9,128 nucleotides of DNA, taken from positions 1 through 9,128 of the forward strand of contig CAZUZD010000257.1 of assembly GCA_964624465.1 (NCBI GenBank), written 5' to 3'. This DNA comes from CAZUZD01 sp964624465. Its GTDB lineage: Bacteria; Planctomycetota; Planctomycetia; Isosphaerales; Isosphaeraceae. The stretch's first letter is position 1. Every line of letters begins with the position of its first letter. A program made the position numbers and the translations under genes. Shown one piece after another: positions 1 to 6,634 of the stretch. Below the pieces are notes generated by a model. The model did not search any database, was not told where the DNA came from, and saw only the letters and a list, made by a program, of their open reading frames with translations.

Positions 1-95
1 GGGGGGGGGGGGGGGGGGGGCGCCCCGGGGGGGCGCCCCCCCCCGCCCCCCCCGGCCGGGGGGGGGCCCCCCCCCCGGGCCGGGGGCCGCGTCGG
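1..95. other. G/C homopolymer low-complexity contig end
   Basis: The first 20 bases are all G, followed by alternating runs of C and G up to about position 90, with no A or T until roughly base 92. This is unlike the rest of the window, which is GC-rich but complex. Long poly-G at a sequence end is a common artefact of two-colour short-read chemistry or assembly in GC-rich genomes, so this stretch should not be treated as biology. No coding or regulatory signal is visible from 1 to 128. Confidence 0.8.
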
Positions 96-128
96 GACTC
101 GCGGGTCGGCCGGTGAGGGCCGCCGGCC

Positions 129-2690
129 TCAGGGCTCAGGCTTCGGCACCGGCACCCGCAGGGCGATGGCGCGGCGCACGGCCGGGGGCAGGGGGGCGTC
201 GGGGCCCTTGATCGCCCGCCAGAGGATCTCGTTGAGCTCGAAGTCGTCGATCCGGTCGTACTCCGAGAAGTCCATGGCGTTGGACCGTCCGGCGCCGTAG
301 GCCATCGGGCTGTTGACGGCGTCCAGGTCGATCTGCGCCGGCAGGTGCGTGTACGGCGTCAGGTCGGCCTGGTCGGTGAAGCTGGCGAACATCGGGTTGG
401 CGGCGGCGTCGAACTGGCTCAGCGGGGGCAGGCCCAGGATCAGCTCCATGGTGCGGATCATGCTCACGGTCTGATACTGGGTGCTGTCGAGGTGCTTCCG
501 CTTCGTATACGGGCTGATCACCAGCCCGACGGTGCGGTGCGCGTCGACGTGGTCGGGGCCGTTCTGGGCGTCGTCCTCGATCACGAAGATGGCGGTGCTC
601 GCCCACGCCTTGCTGTGGCTGACGGCCTCGACCAGCCGCCCCAGCGCCAGGTCGTTGCTGGCGACGCAGGCCTGCGGAGTCGGCCGGCCGGTGGTGGTGC
701 CGACGGTGTGGTCCTCGCCCAGGCTCACGATCATGAGGTTGGGCACGGTCCCCTCGGCGTCGAAGCGGCGGAACTCCTCGAGGAAGACCTCGACCTTGTC
801 GGTGTCGCGCGCCGTCTTCTTGCCCGCGGGCGGCAGGCCGTAGTTCGGGCTGACGTGGCCGACCAGGCCGGGGACGCGGCCCTCCATCCGGAACGTGCCG
901 TCGGGCTGGCTGACGCGGCTGCCGTACTCGCCGTAGCTGCGGTAGGTCAGGCCGGCGCGGGCGGCGGCGTCCCAGAGGTAGCCGCTGGGGGCGGTGGTCA
1001 GGTTCCCCTCGTCGTCGTCGTCGATACCGGCGCGGCCGGCGTAGGTGAGCATCCAGTTGCGGGCGATGAAGTCGGTATTGTACGCCATCGTCGACCAGGG
1101 GTGCCCGTCAGCCGAGACCTGGCCAGTGCAGTACAGGTTGTCCAGCAGCACGAACTCCTCGGCGAGCTTGTGGTGGTTCGGCGTCACCGGCCGGCCGAAG
1201 AGCACGAGCTGGGGGTCGCCGTTGCCGCGCGGCAGGTCGCCGAAGACCTGATCGTAGGTGCGATTTTCCTTGATGATGTAGATGACGTGCTTGATGGGGG
1301 ACGGGTCGCCCACCTTCGTCGGGATCGCCGTCTTCGTCGCGCTCGGGGCCTGCGTCAGCTGCGTGTCCGAGTACGGGCAGTTGCGGTAGACGCGGTCGGT
1401 GTACTTCGCCAGCTGCGCGTCGTCGGGGACGGGCACGATCGACAGGGCGCCGGTCATGGTGGTGCCGATGTAGGGGAACTTCATCAGCTCCCGCTTGGCG
1501 GCCGGATCGATCTCGACCTTCTGGTCCTGGATCAGGGACTCAATCTTGCGGCGGTACTCGTCGCTGGGCGGGTTCGGCTTCGAGTCGTTGCCCTTGCCGA
1601 CGCCGACCAGCAGCCGCCGGCCGTCGGGCGTCACGGCCAGCGCCGTCGGGTACCAGCCGGTGGGGATGAAGCCCTTGACCCGGCTGTGGCCCGGCTCCTC
1701 GACGTCGATGACGGCCACGCAGTTATTGTCGGCGTTGGCGACGTAGAGCGTCTCGCCGTCGGGCGACAGCGCCAGCGCGTCGGGCGTGCTGCCCTCCGGG
1801 GCCAGCGGGAACAGCGCCGTGTGGATCGTCTCGACCACCACCCCGCGCCTCGTGTCGATGACGCTCACGGCGTTGCTCGACGAGCAGGCCACGAACAGGC
1901 GGTCGTCCTCGGGGTGCAGCACCATCTGGTTCGGGTGCTCGCCGACGCCGATGCGGGCGACGACCCGCAGGTCGCTCGGGTCGAGCGCCAGCACCCGGCG
2001 CCCGGCCCAGTCGGAGACGTAGAGCCGGCTGCCGTTGCGGGCGACCACGACGTCGTAGGACCGGCCGCCGAGGGTCGACTCCAGCGCCGGGGTGTCGCCC
2101 CGGGTGGGCCGGGCGGCGATCGTGCCGGCGTCGGTGTCGAGGCTGTAGAGCGTGCCGCCGTCGGCGCTCAGGGCCAGGCCGGTCTTGAAGGTGGTGCGGG
2201 GCACGTCCTTGGCCGCGGCGCCGATCGGCTCGGCGGGCCCGACCCGCTCCAGGCCCGGCCCGTCGCCGGCACGCCGGAACTCGTGCACCAGGCCCGAGCC
2301 GCCGCCGGCCCACCAGAACCGCGACTGCTCGGCATCGGCCGCCAGGCCGAACCAGCTCTGCCGCACGCTGGCGGTCGTCAGCCGTTCCTTCGTGTCGAGG
2401 TCGACGAGGGTCAGCTCGTGGGTGTTGAATCCGTCCGAGGCGACCCAGGCGCGCCGGCCGTCGGGCGTGGGTAGAATGTTCAGGGGCAGGTCGGTGAGCG
2501 TGACCTGCTCGCCGGCCGGCGTGACCGTCCAGCCGTTGGCCAGCAGGTAGCCCCCCTCGACCGGCCCGGCGTACCGCGCCGCGGTCGGCTTCGTCGCCGG
2601 CGGGGCATCCTGGGCCGCCAGCGGCAGGGTCAGCAGGGCGGTCGCGATCGCGCCCAGGGCGGTCGCCAGCGTGCGTGGGATCGGCAGCAT
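129..2690 (-). CDS. Secreted YVTN beta-propeller / phosphoesterase (alkaline phosphatase-like) fusion protein
   Basis: 853 aa. The ATG at 2690 was chosen because it starts a Sec-type signal peptide (basic MLPIPR, a hydrophobic stretch to about residue 24, AxA-type site near LAAQ-D) and has GGAG 10 nt upstream. Extending upstream would run into the divergent gene. Residues ~35-400 are YVTN/YncE-like propeller blades with repeats such as LYVSDWAGRRVLALD, LFVACSSSNAVSVIDT and LYVANADNNCVAVID. Residues ~465-800 are a PF04185-type phosphoesterase: KENRTYDQVFG (E475, N476), GQVSADGHPWS (S526 or S533) and IEDDAQNGPDHVDAHRT (E705, D706, D707, H714, H718). In the related acid phosphatase AcpA, a Glu-Asn pair, a Ser and an Asp-Asp pair form the metal/catalytic site. 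The EN and DD pairs are clearly present here; which Ser is the nucleophile is not settled. The domain pairing is a known architecture in soil bacteria. The substrate is unknown; a phosphate ester or phospholipid hydrolysed in the periplasm or outside is likely. It is transcribed divergently from the VCBS gene. Confidence 0.9.
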   Translation of the reverse strand: MLPIPRTLATALGAIATALLTLPLAAQDAPPATKPTAARYAGPVEGGYLLANGWTVTPAGEQVTLTDLPLNILPTPDGRRAWVASDGFNTHELTLVDLDTKERLTTASVRQSWFGLAADAEQSRFWWAGGGSGLVHEFRRAGDGPGLERVGPAEPIGAAAKDVPRTTFKTGLALSADGGTLYSLDTDAGTIAARPTRGDTPALESTLGGRSYDVVVARNGSRLYVSDWAGRRVLALDPSDLRVVARIGVGEHPNQMVLHPEDDRLFVACSSSNAVSVIDTRRGVVVETIHTALFPLAPEGSTPDALALSPDGETLYVANADNNCVAVIDVEEPGHSRVKGFIPTGWYPTALAVTPDGRRLLVGVGKGNDSKPNPPSDEYRRKIESLIQDQKVEIDPAAKRELMKFPYIGTTMTGALSIVPVPDDAQLAKYTDRVYRNCPYSDTQLTQAPSATKTAIPTKVGDPSPIKHVIYIIKENRTYDQVFGDLPRGNGDPQLVLFGRPVTPNHHKLAEEFVLLDNLYCTGQVSADGHPWSTMAYNTDFIARNWMLTYAGRAGIDDDDEGNLTTAPSGYLWDAAARAGLTYRSYGEYGSRVSQPDGTFRMEGRVPGLVGHVSPNYGLPPAGKKTARDTDKVEVFLEEFRRFDAEGTVPNLMIVSLGEDHTVGTTTGRPTPQACVASNDLALGRLVEAVSHSKAWASTAIFVIEDDAQNGPDHVDAHRTVGLVISPYTKRKHLDSTQYQTVSMIRTMELILGLPPLSQFDAAANPMFASFTDQADLTPYTHLPAQIDLDAVNSPMAYGAGRSNAMDFSEYDRIDDFELNEILWRAIKGPDAPLPPAVRRAIALRVPVPKPEP

Positions 2691-2803
2691 CGGCCAGGGT
2701 CTCCAGGGGCCCGAGTGGCAGGCGCCAGGTTCAATGGCGCGGACGTCGCGGGCCAGGTCGGGTCGGACCGGCCCATCGTGGGCGGACGGACGGTGGGTGT
2801 CCA
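2691..2803. promoter_or_regulatory. Divergent promoter region with small inverted repeat
   Basis: This 113-bp spacer separates two genes transcribed away from each other, so it should carry both promoters. An inverted repeat GCGCCA-7 nt-TGGCGC lies at 2722-2740 near its middle and could be an operator. Shine-Dalgarno-like GGAG (complement of 2701-2704) precedes the minus-strand gene, and GGTGGG (2792-2797) precedes the plus-strand gene. No convincing -35/-10 pair is recognisable. Promoter function is inferred from geometry only. Confidence 0.4.
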
Positions 2804-4534
2804 ATGAACTTTTGGTGGAGATTGCTCGCCGCCGGTGCCCGGACGGTGCCCGTCGGTCCCGGTTCCGGTCGGGCCGCGGTCGTCGCCGCACTCCTGCTCG
2901 GCCCGACCGCCGCTCCGGCGCGGGCCCAGGGCCCTGGCCCCGGCTTCCGCGACGTGGCGGCCGAGGCGGGCCTGGTGTTCCGGTTCCACTCCGGCTCGCG
3001 CGGCAAGCACGACCTGCCCGAGATCATGGGCGGCGGCGTCGCCCTGTTCGACGCCGACGGCGACGGCCGCCTCGACGTCTACCTGCCCGACGGCGGCCCG
3101 ATCGTCCCCGCGCCGGGGCTCGACGATCCGCCCGGCCGGCTCTTCCTGCAGCGCGGAGCCTGGCAGTTCGCGGACGTCACCGCCACCGCCGGCGCCCCGG
3201 GGCCGAGCTACGGCCTGGGCACGGCCGTCGGCGACATCGACGCTGACGGCCGCGACGACCTGCTCGTGACCGGCTGGCGCGGGCAGCGGCTGTACCGCAA
3301 CCTCGGTGGCGGGCGGTTCGCGGACGTCACCGAGCGGGCCGGCCTGGTCGACACCGGCTGGAGCACCTCGGCCGCCTTCGCCGACCTCGACGGTGACGGC
3401 GACCTCGACCTGTACGTGGGCCGCTACCTCGACTACGACCCGAAATTTTCCCCCTTCTGCGCCGCGCCCGACGGCAAGCGGGACTACTGCGGCCCCGAGG
3501 TCTTCGCCGCGCAGCCCGACCGGCTCTATCGCAACCACGGCGACGGCACCTTCAGCGACGTGAGCCGCGCCGCCGGCATCGACCGGCCTGATGAAACCGG
3601 CCGCGCCCTGGGGGTCCTGATCGCCGACCTCACGGGCGATCGTCGCCCCGACATCTTCGTGGCCAACGACGGCTCGCCCGCCTTCCTGTTCGAGAACCGG
3701 GGGAATCTGACGTTTGCCGAGGTGGGCCAGGCCGCCGGCGTGTCGCGGCGCGGCAACGGCTCGGCCCTGGCGGGCATGGGCGTGGCGCTGGGCGATCTCG
3801 ACGCCGACGGCCGCGACGACCTGCTCGTGGCCGACTTCTACGGCCGTGGCACGGTCGCCTTCCGATCCCTCGGCGACGGTCTGTACACCGACGCCTCCGG
3901 GTCGTTCGGCCTGACGGCCGCGACCCGGACCGTGCTCGGGTTCGGCCTGGCCCTGGCCGACCTCGACGCCGACGGCCGGCTCGACCTGCTCCAGGCCAAC
4001 GGCCACGTCCTGGACCGCGACCGCCTGGGCGAGCCGCTCGCCCTGCGGCCCACCCTGCTTCAGGGGGTCGCCGGCACTCCGCCGCTCCGCGATGCCGCCG
4101 CCACCGCCGGTCCCGCGTTCGATTCGCCGATCGTCGGCCGCGGCCTGGCCCTGGGGGACCTCGACGGCGACGGCCGGCTCGACGCCGTGATCGCCGCGCT
4201 CGACGCGCCGACCCTGGTCCTGCGCAACACCTCCGCCGGGGCCGGGTTCGTGATCGATCCGGTCCCGGCTCCCCCCGCCGTGGCGCCCGCCGTCGGGGCC
4301 CGGGTGACGGTCACGGCCGGCGATCGGACGCAGCGGCGCCCGGTCACGGCCGGCGGCAGCTACCTGGCGACGGGCGCCCGCGGCGTGCACTTCGGCCTGG
4401 CCGGGTCCGACGCCCCGGAGCGCGTCACGATCGACTGGCCCTCCGGTCGGGTCGAGTCCTGGGACCGCCCCCCGATCGACGCCGCCCACCGCCTGCGCCT
4501 CGTCGAGGGCACCGGCCGGGTCGTCGCGCCCTGA
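2804..4534 (+). CDS. Secreted CRTAC1-family protein (FG-GAP/VCBS repeats with ASPIC/UnbV C-terminus)
   Basis: 576 aa. The ATG at 2804 (start MNFWWRLL) has GGTGGG 6 nt upstream. A hydrophobic segment at ~24-37 ends in an ARA site (cleavage near 41/42), so the protein is probably exported. The n-region is long, and GTG at 2846 is an alternative start giving a more usual signal peptide. Seven Asp-rich, calcium-loop-like motifs (DADGDGRLD, DIDADGRDD, DLDGDGDLD, DLTGDRRPD, DLDADGRDD, DLDADGRLD, DLDGDGRLD) begin near residues 83, 144, 194, 275, 331, 386 and 452, as expected of an integrin-alpha-like propeller. A characteristic insert after the third motif contains C219 and C229 around PDGKRDY. Residues ~497-567 (VGARVTVT to RLRLVEG) match the ASPIC/UnbV domain. 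These proteins are abundant in planctomycetes; the molecular role is not established, and calcium-dependent extracellular binding or adhesion is an inference. Confidence 0.9.
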   Translation: MNFWWRLLAAGARTVPVGPGSGRAAVVAALLLGPTAAPARAQGPGPGFRDVAAEAGLVFRFHSGSRGKHDLPEIMGGGVALFDADGDGRLDVYLPDGGPIVPAPGLDDPPGRLFLQRGAWQFADVTATAGAPGPSYGLGTAVGDIDADGRDDLLVTGWRGQRLYRNLGGGRFADVTERAGLVDTGWSTSAAFADLDGDGDLDLYVGRYLDYDPKFSPFCAAPDGKRDYCGPEVFAAQPDRLYRNHGDGTFSDVSRAAGIDRPDETGRALGVLIADLTGDRRPDIFVANDGSPAFLFENRGNLTFAEVGQAAGVSRRGNGSALAGMGVALGDLDADGRDDLLVADFYGRGTVAFRSLGDGLYTDASGSFGLTAATRTVLGFGLALADLDADGRLDLLQANGHVLDRDRLGEPLALRPTLLQGVAGTPPLRDAAATAGPAFDSPIVGRGLALGDLDGDGRLDAVIAALDAPTLVLRNTSAGAGFVIDPVPAPPAVAPAVGARVTVTAGDRTQRRPVTAGGSYLATGARGVHFGLAGSDAPERVTIDWPSGRVESWDRPPIDAAHRLRLVEGTGRVVAP

Positions 4535-4604
4535 CGCTCCCCGCCCAGGATTCCCCGGCCGCCCGCGGCTGCGGTGCCGCTCGCTGTCTTCTCCCCCGCG
4601 CGCG

Positions 4605-4680
4605 GATCGGTCCGCACAGCGGACCCTACCAGACGGTTCGGGCGGATCTGGCCTGGTAGGGGCCGCTGTGCGGACCGACC
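4605..4680. repeat. 28-bp near-perfect inverted repeat with self-palindromic arms
   Basis: The left arm 4605-4632 and right arm 4653-4680 are reverse complements at 26 of 28 positions, separated by 20 nt. Within the left arm, GGTCCGC-ACA-GCGGACC (4609-4625) is itself a perfect 7-bp hairpin. The right arm contains the equivalent with one mismatch. The sequence can therefore fold either as one long stem or as two short hairpins. It starts about 70 bp downstream of the VCBS gene stop and could aid transcription termination, be a REP-like palindrome, or be a remnant of a small mobile element. Confidence 0.85.
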
Positions 4681-4722
4681 CGGTGCCCCGGCAACGCGCC
4701 CGGGTCGCGGAGCGACAGGCGG
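4681..4722 (+). repeat. Two-hairpin repeat, copy A (divergent)
   Basis: The right half shares 23 consecutive bases (4700-4722) with copy B at 4775-4797, containing the small hairpin TCGC-GGA-GCGA followed by CAGGCGG. The left half is diverged but can still form CCCGG...CCGGG around a different loop. It lies directly after the 28-bp inverted repeat and is in sense orientation relative to the upstream VCBS gene. Confidence 0.7.
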
Positions 4723-4751
4723 TCACAGGCCAGCAGCGACCACCCGCAGAT

Positions 4752-4800
4752 GGGTAGCCCGGACAACTTGTTGTCCGGGTCGCGGAGCGACAGGCGGCGT
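4752..4800 (+). repeat. Two-hairpin repeat, copy B
   Basis: 49-nt element: GGGTAG, then a perfect hairpin CCCGGACAAC-TT-GTTGTCCGGG (4758-4779), then the small hairpin TCGC-GGA-GCGA (4780-4790), then CAGGCGGCGT. It is nearly identical to copy C in inverted orientation, and its right half is identical to copy A. It lies in sense orientation 218 bp after the VCBS gene stop. Confidence 0.85.
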
Positions 4801-4902
4801 CGGTCCTGCCGTTCGACTCGACCAGCGCCGCCCCGGCCCGGTCCGTCAGACCATGCATGAACCGGGGGCCCCGTCCCGATCGCCGTCGTGACGGAATGGG
4901 AG

Positions 4903-4924
4903 GATCGTCCGCCCGAGGACGATC
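4903..4924. repeat. Inverted repeat GATCGTCC / GGACGATC
   Basis: Perfect 8-bp arms (4903-4910 and 4917-4924) flank a 6-nt loop GCCCGA. A second small inverted repeat CCGTC-GT-GACGG lies just before it at 4883-4894. Both sit between repeat copies B and C. There is no T-tract, so terminator function is uncertain. Confidence 0.6.
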
Positions 4925-4937
4925 GGGGGCCGCCCTG

Positions 4938-4987
4938 ACGCCGCCTGTCGCTGCGCGACCCGGACGAGCCAGTCGTCCGGGCTACCC
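4938..4987 (-). repeat. Two-hairpin repeat, copy C (inverted)
   Basis: Read on the minus strand this is the same element as copy B: GGGTAG, a hairpin CCCGGACGA-CTGGC-TCGTCCGGG, the small hairpin TCGC-GCA-GCGA, then CAGGCGGCGT. The two copies differ only in the apical part of hairpin 1 and one base in the loop of hairpin 2. Where the upper stem changed, pairing is kept (AAC/GTT in B, GA/TC in C). It begins 46 nt downstream of the membrane-protein stop codon and is in sense orientation to that gene. Confidence 0.85.
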
Positions 4988-5033
4988 CCTGAGAGGCTGG
5001 GTCCGAGGTTCAGCGGGAGCCCCGGCGTTCGGC

Positions 5034-6545
5034 TCACGGGTCGCCGAGTCGGAGCGAACGGTAGCCGACGATCAGCATGCCGAGCAGGAACGTGGGCAGC
5101 GCCGCGGCCAGGAGCACGGCGAAGCCCACCGCGATGGCGAGGAATCGGGCGGCGCGGTGGCGATCGGTCCCGACGGCATCGAAGGCCGGCGGGGTGTCCG
5201 GCCGGGGGAGGAGCCAGGGGGTGACGATCAGGGCGAGGAGCCAGCCGGCGGCGAGGAGCAGCGGCCAGTTCGCCGGGTCGAGCAGCAGCACCTTCCAGGG
5301 GTTCGGCGCCGGGCTGGTGTACCCGTTGATGATCTGCGCGGGCAGGCCCGACTCATGCACCCAGCGCTCGTACCACGACGGCCAGGGGGCCCAGCGCGTC
5401 GCCAGCCAGCGTGGGACCCGGGGCGGGTCACCGGCCTCGGGCCCCGGCCACACCAGCGGCCCGAGGTTCTCGGCCAGCGCGAACCGCACGCCGTCGAACA
5501 GCAGGACCACGATGGCGACCAGGATCAGCGCCCGCGCCAGCCGCCACCGGGGCGAAGGCGCGGCGGGCGCGGCGAACTCCGGGCGGGGCGCCGTCGCCCG
5601 CGCGGCCAAGCCGAGGGCGAGCACCACCAGGCCGGCGGCCAGGGTGGTCCAGTCGGCAGAGTCCAGCAGCGGTCCGAGTCCCTCGTACAGCGGCCGGCTC
5701 AGGCGCGGGAGGGTGACGGTCATGAGCCAGAGCCCGGCGGCGGCCGTGGCCAGCACGCTCAGGGCCCGCGCGACCCGGCCGACACGACTCCAGGCGGCGT
5801 CGGCCCCGCTGCGCAGCTCGGCGCTCAACCAGGCGGCGGTGATCGTGCAGGCGGCGGCGGCCGCGAGCACGGCGGGGATCGTCTCGTCGAGCCGCCGGGC
5901 CAGGCCCGGGTACCGGCGCTCGGGCATCGGGACGCTCTGGAGCGCGTTGCGGACCGCCTCGATCGCGATCAAGACCAGCGCGCTGATCGGGCCGTAGGCG
6001 AGGCTCAGCAGCCCGAGCCCCGCCAGGCCGGCCGCCATGACCGTGGTCCACGCTCGCACCAGGCCGCCGCCGGCCCCATCCCCCGCCCGCCGCCGCGGCG
6101 CCGGAGCCAGCCCGAGCGCCAGCCCGAGGGCCCCCAGCAGGCCGCACGCGGGCGTGAACCCCGAATGGAACGGCCGCCGCCACGAATCGCTGGTCCAGAC
6201 CGTGGCGGCCTGGTTGACCAGCGGCACATCCCGCAGGTGGGATCCCTCGCGGGCCACGAACAGGCCGATCAGCGTCACGGCGATCACCCGCCAGGCGATC
6301 GGCCACGCCGCGGCGAGCCCCGCCTCCCGCCGCCGCCACGCCTGCCGCGCCAGCACCGCGGCGGTGAGCATCCCGAGCCCGACCAGCGCCAGCCCGAGCG
6401 TCGGCCCCGGCAGCGGCGTGCCGGACGCGTCGTCGATCCTCGGCCGCCGCAGCGCCGCCGCCGTCAACGCCGCCACGCCCACCAGCCCCGCCAGCTCGGC
6501 CAGGTTCAGCCGCCACCGACCGCCCGCCATGCCCGCTGCCGCCAT
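5034..6545 (-). CDS. Polytopic integral membrane protein of unknown family
   Basis: 503 aa. The ATG at 6545 was chosen because GGAGGG lies 7 nt upstream; the only near alternative is Met6 at 6530. I do not recognise the family. About ten to twelve hydrophobic segments are visible near residues 14-33, 50-68, 81-98, 133-148, 166-197 (possibly two), 223-242, 258-280, 300-317, 337-358, 424-446 and 466-495. Between the last long gap, residues ~360-423 form a large hydrophilic loop rich in Trp and Pro (PRWLATRWAPWPSWYERW), likely outside the membrane. Another polar stretch at ~100-130 (REGSHLRDVPLVNQ, WTSDSWRRPFHSG) carries charged and His residues. A transport, polymerase or enzyme role cannot be told from sequence. 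It lies 89 bp downstream of the Gfo/Idh/MocA gene on the same strand, so the two may share a transcript. Confidence 0.85.
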   Translation of the reverse strand: MAAAGMAGGRWRLNLAELAGLVGVAALTAAALRRPRIDDASGTPLPGPTLGLALVGLGMLTAAVLARQAWRRREAGLAAAWPIAWRVIAVTLIGLFVAREGSHLRDVPLVNQAATVWTSDSWRRPFHSGFTPACGLLGALGLALGLAPAPRRRAGDGAGGGLVRAWTTVMAAGLAGLGLLSLAYGPISALVLIAIEAVRNALQSVPMPERRYPGLARRLDETIPAVLAAAAACTITAAWLSAELRSGADAAWSRVGRVARALSVLATAAAGLWLMTVTLPRLSRPLYEGLGPLLDSADWTTLAAGLVVLALGLAARATAPRPEFAAPAAPSPRWRLARALILVAIVVLLFDGVRFALAENLGPLVWPGPEAGDPPRVPRWLATRWAPWPSWYERWVHESGLPAQIINGYTSPAPNPWKVLLLDPANWPLLLAAGWLLALIVTPWLLPRPDTPPAFDAVGTDRHRAARFLAIAVGFAVLLAAALPTFLLGMLIVGYRSLRLGDP

Positions 6546-6552
6546 CGCCCGA

Positions 6553-6558
6553 CCCTCC
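6553..6558 (-). promoter_or_regulatory. Ribosome binding site of the membrane protein gene
   Basis: GGAGGG on the minus strand, 7 nt before the ATG at 6545. It fixes the start at 6545 rather than at the internal Met 15 bp further on or at longer upstream frames. Confidence 0.7.
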
Positions 6559-6634
6559 GTCCGGGGGTGCCTGGGACAAATGTAGCACCGGGGCGTGACG
6601 GGGGCCAGCCGGGAGCGTCGCGAGCCTGGGCGGA

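Larger units (their letters stand above)
4752..4987. mobile_element. Possible MITE-like element bounded by copies B and C
   Basis: Copies B and C form ~50-nt terminal inverted repeats with identical outer ends (GGGTAGCCCGGAC) and identical inner ends (CAGGCGGCGT). They enclose 137 bp of non-coding sequence with an internal hairpin at 4903-4924. The geometry fits a small non-autonomous transposable element. Against this, I see no clear target-site duplication, copy A occurs singly outside the unit, and no transposase is nearby. Two independent REP-like elements are an equally good reading. Confidence 0.25.
4535..5033. other. Gene-free convergent intergenic region rich in hairpins
   Basis: 499 bp between two genes that end toward each other. 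No coding frame here has a plausible product. The region holds a 28-bp inverted repeat (4605-4680), three copies of a two-hairpin repeat (4681-4722, 4752-4800, and inverted 4938-4987) and two smaller inverted repeats (4883-4894 and 4903-4924). No hairpin is followed by a T-run, so a classical intrinsic terminator is not seen, although both genes must terminate here. Confidence 0.8.

Noticed and set aside
345..2474. 709-codon open frame on the plus strand opposite the phosphoesterase gene
   Set aside because: Its translation is low-complexity (V, G, A, R, D rich) with no domain, and it mirrors the codon bias of the minus-strand gene, which has clear domains and a signal peptide.
4605..4680. 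Classical Rho-independent terminator
   Set aside because: The stem is strong but no T-tract follows on either strand, and the 20-nt loop is long. It is listed as an inverted repeat instead.
2630..4858. 742-codon minus-strand open frame opposite the VCBS gene
   Set aside because: Low-complexity Gly/Ala/Arg/Val translation without motifs. The plus strand encodes seven Asp-motif repeats and an ASPIC/UnbV domain.
4681..4987. CRISPR array
   Set aside because: Only three copies, one inverted and one diverged, with irregular spacing and no cas genes.
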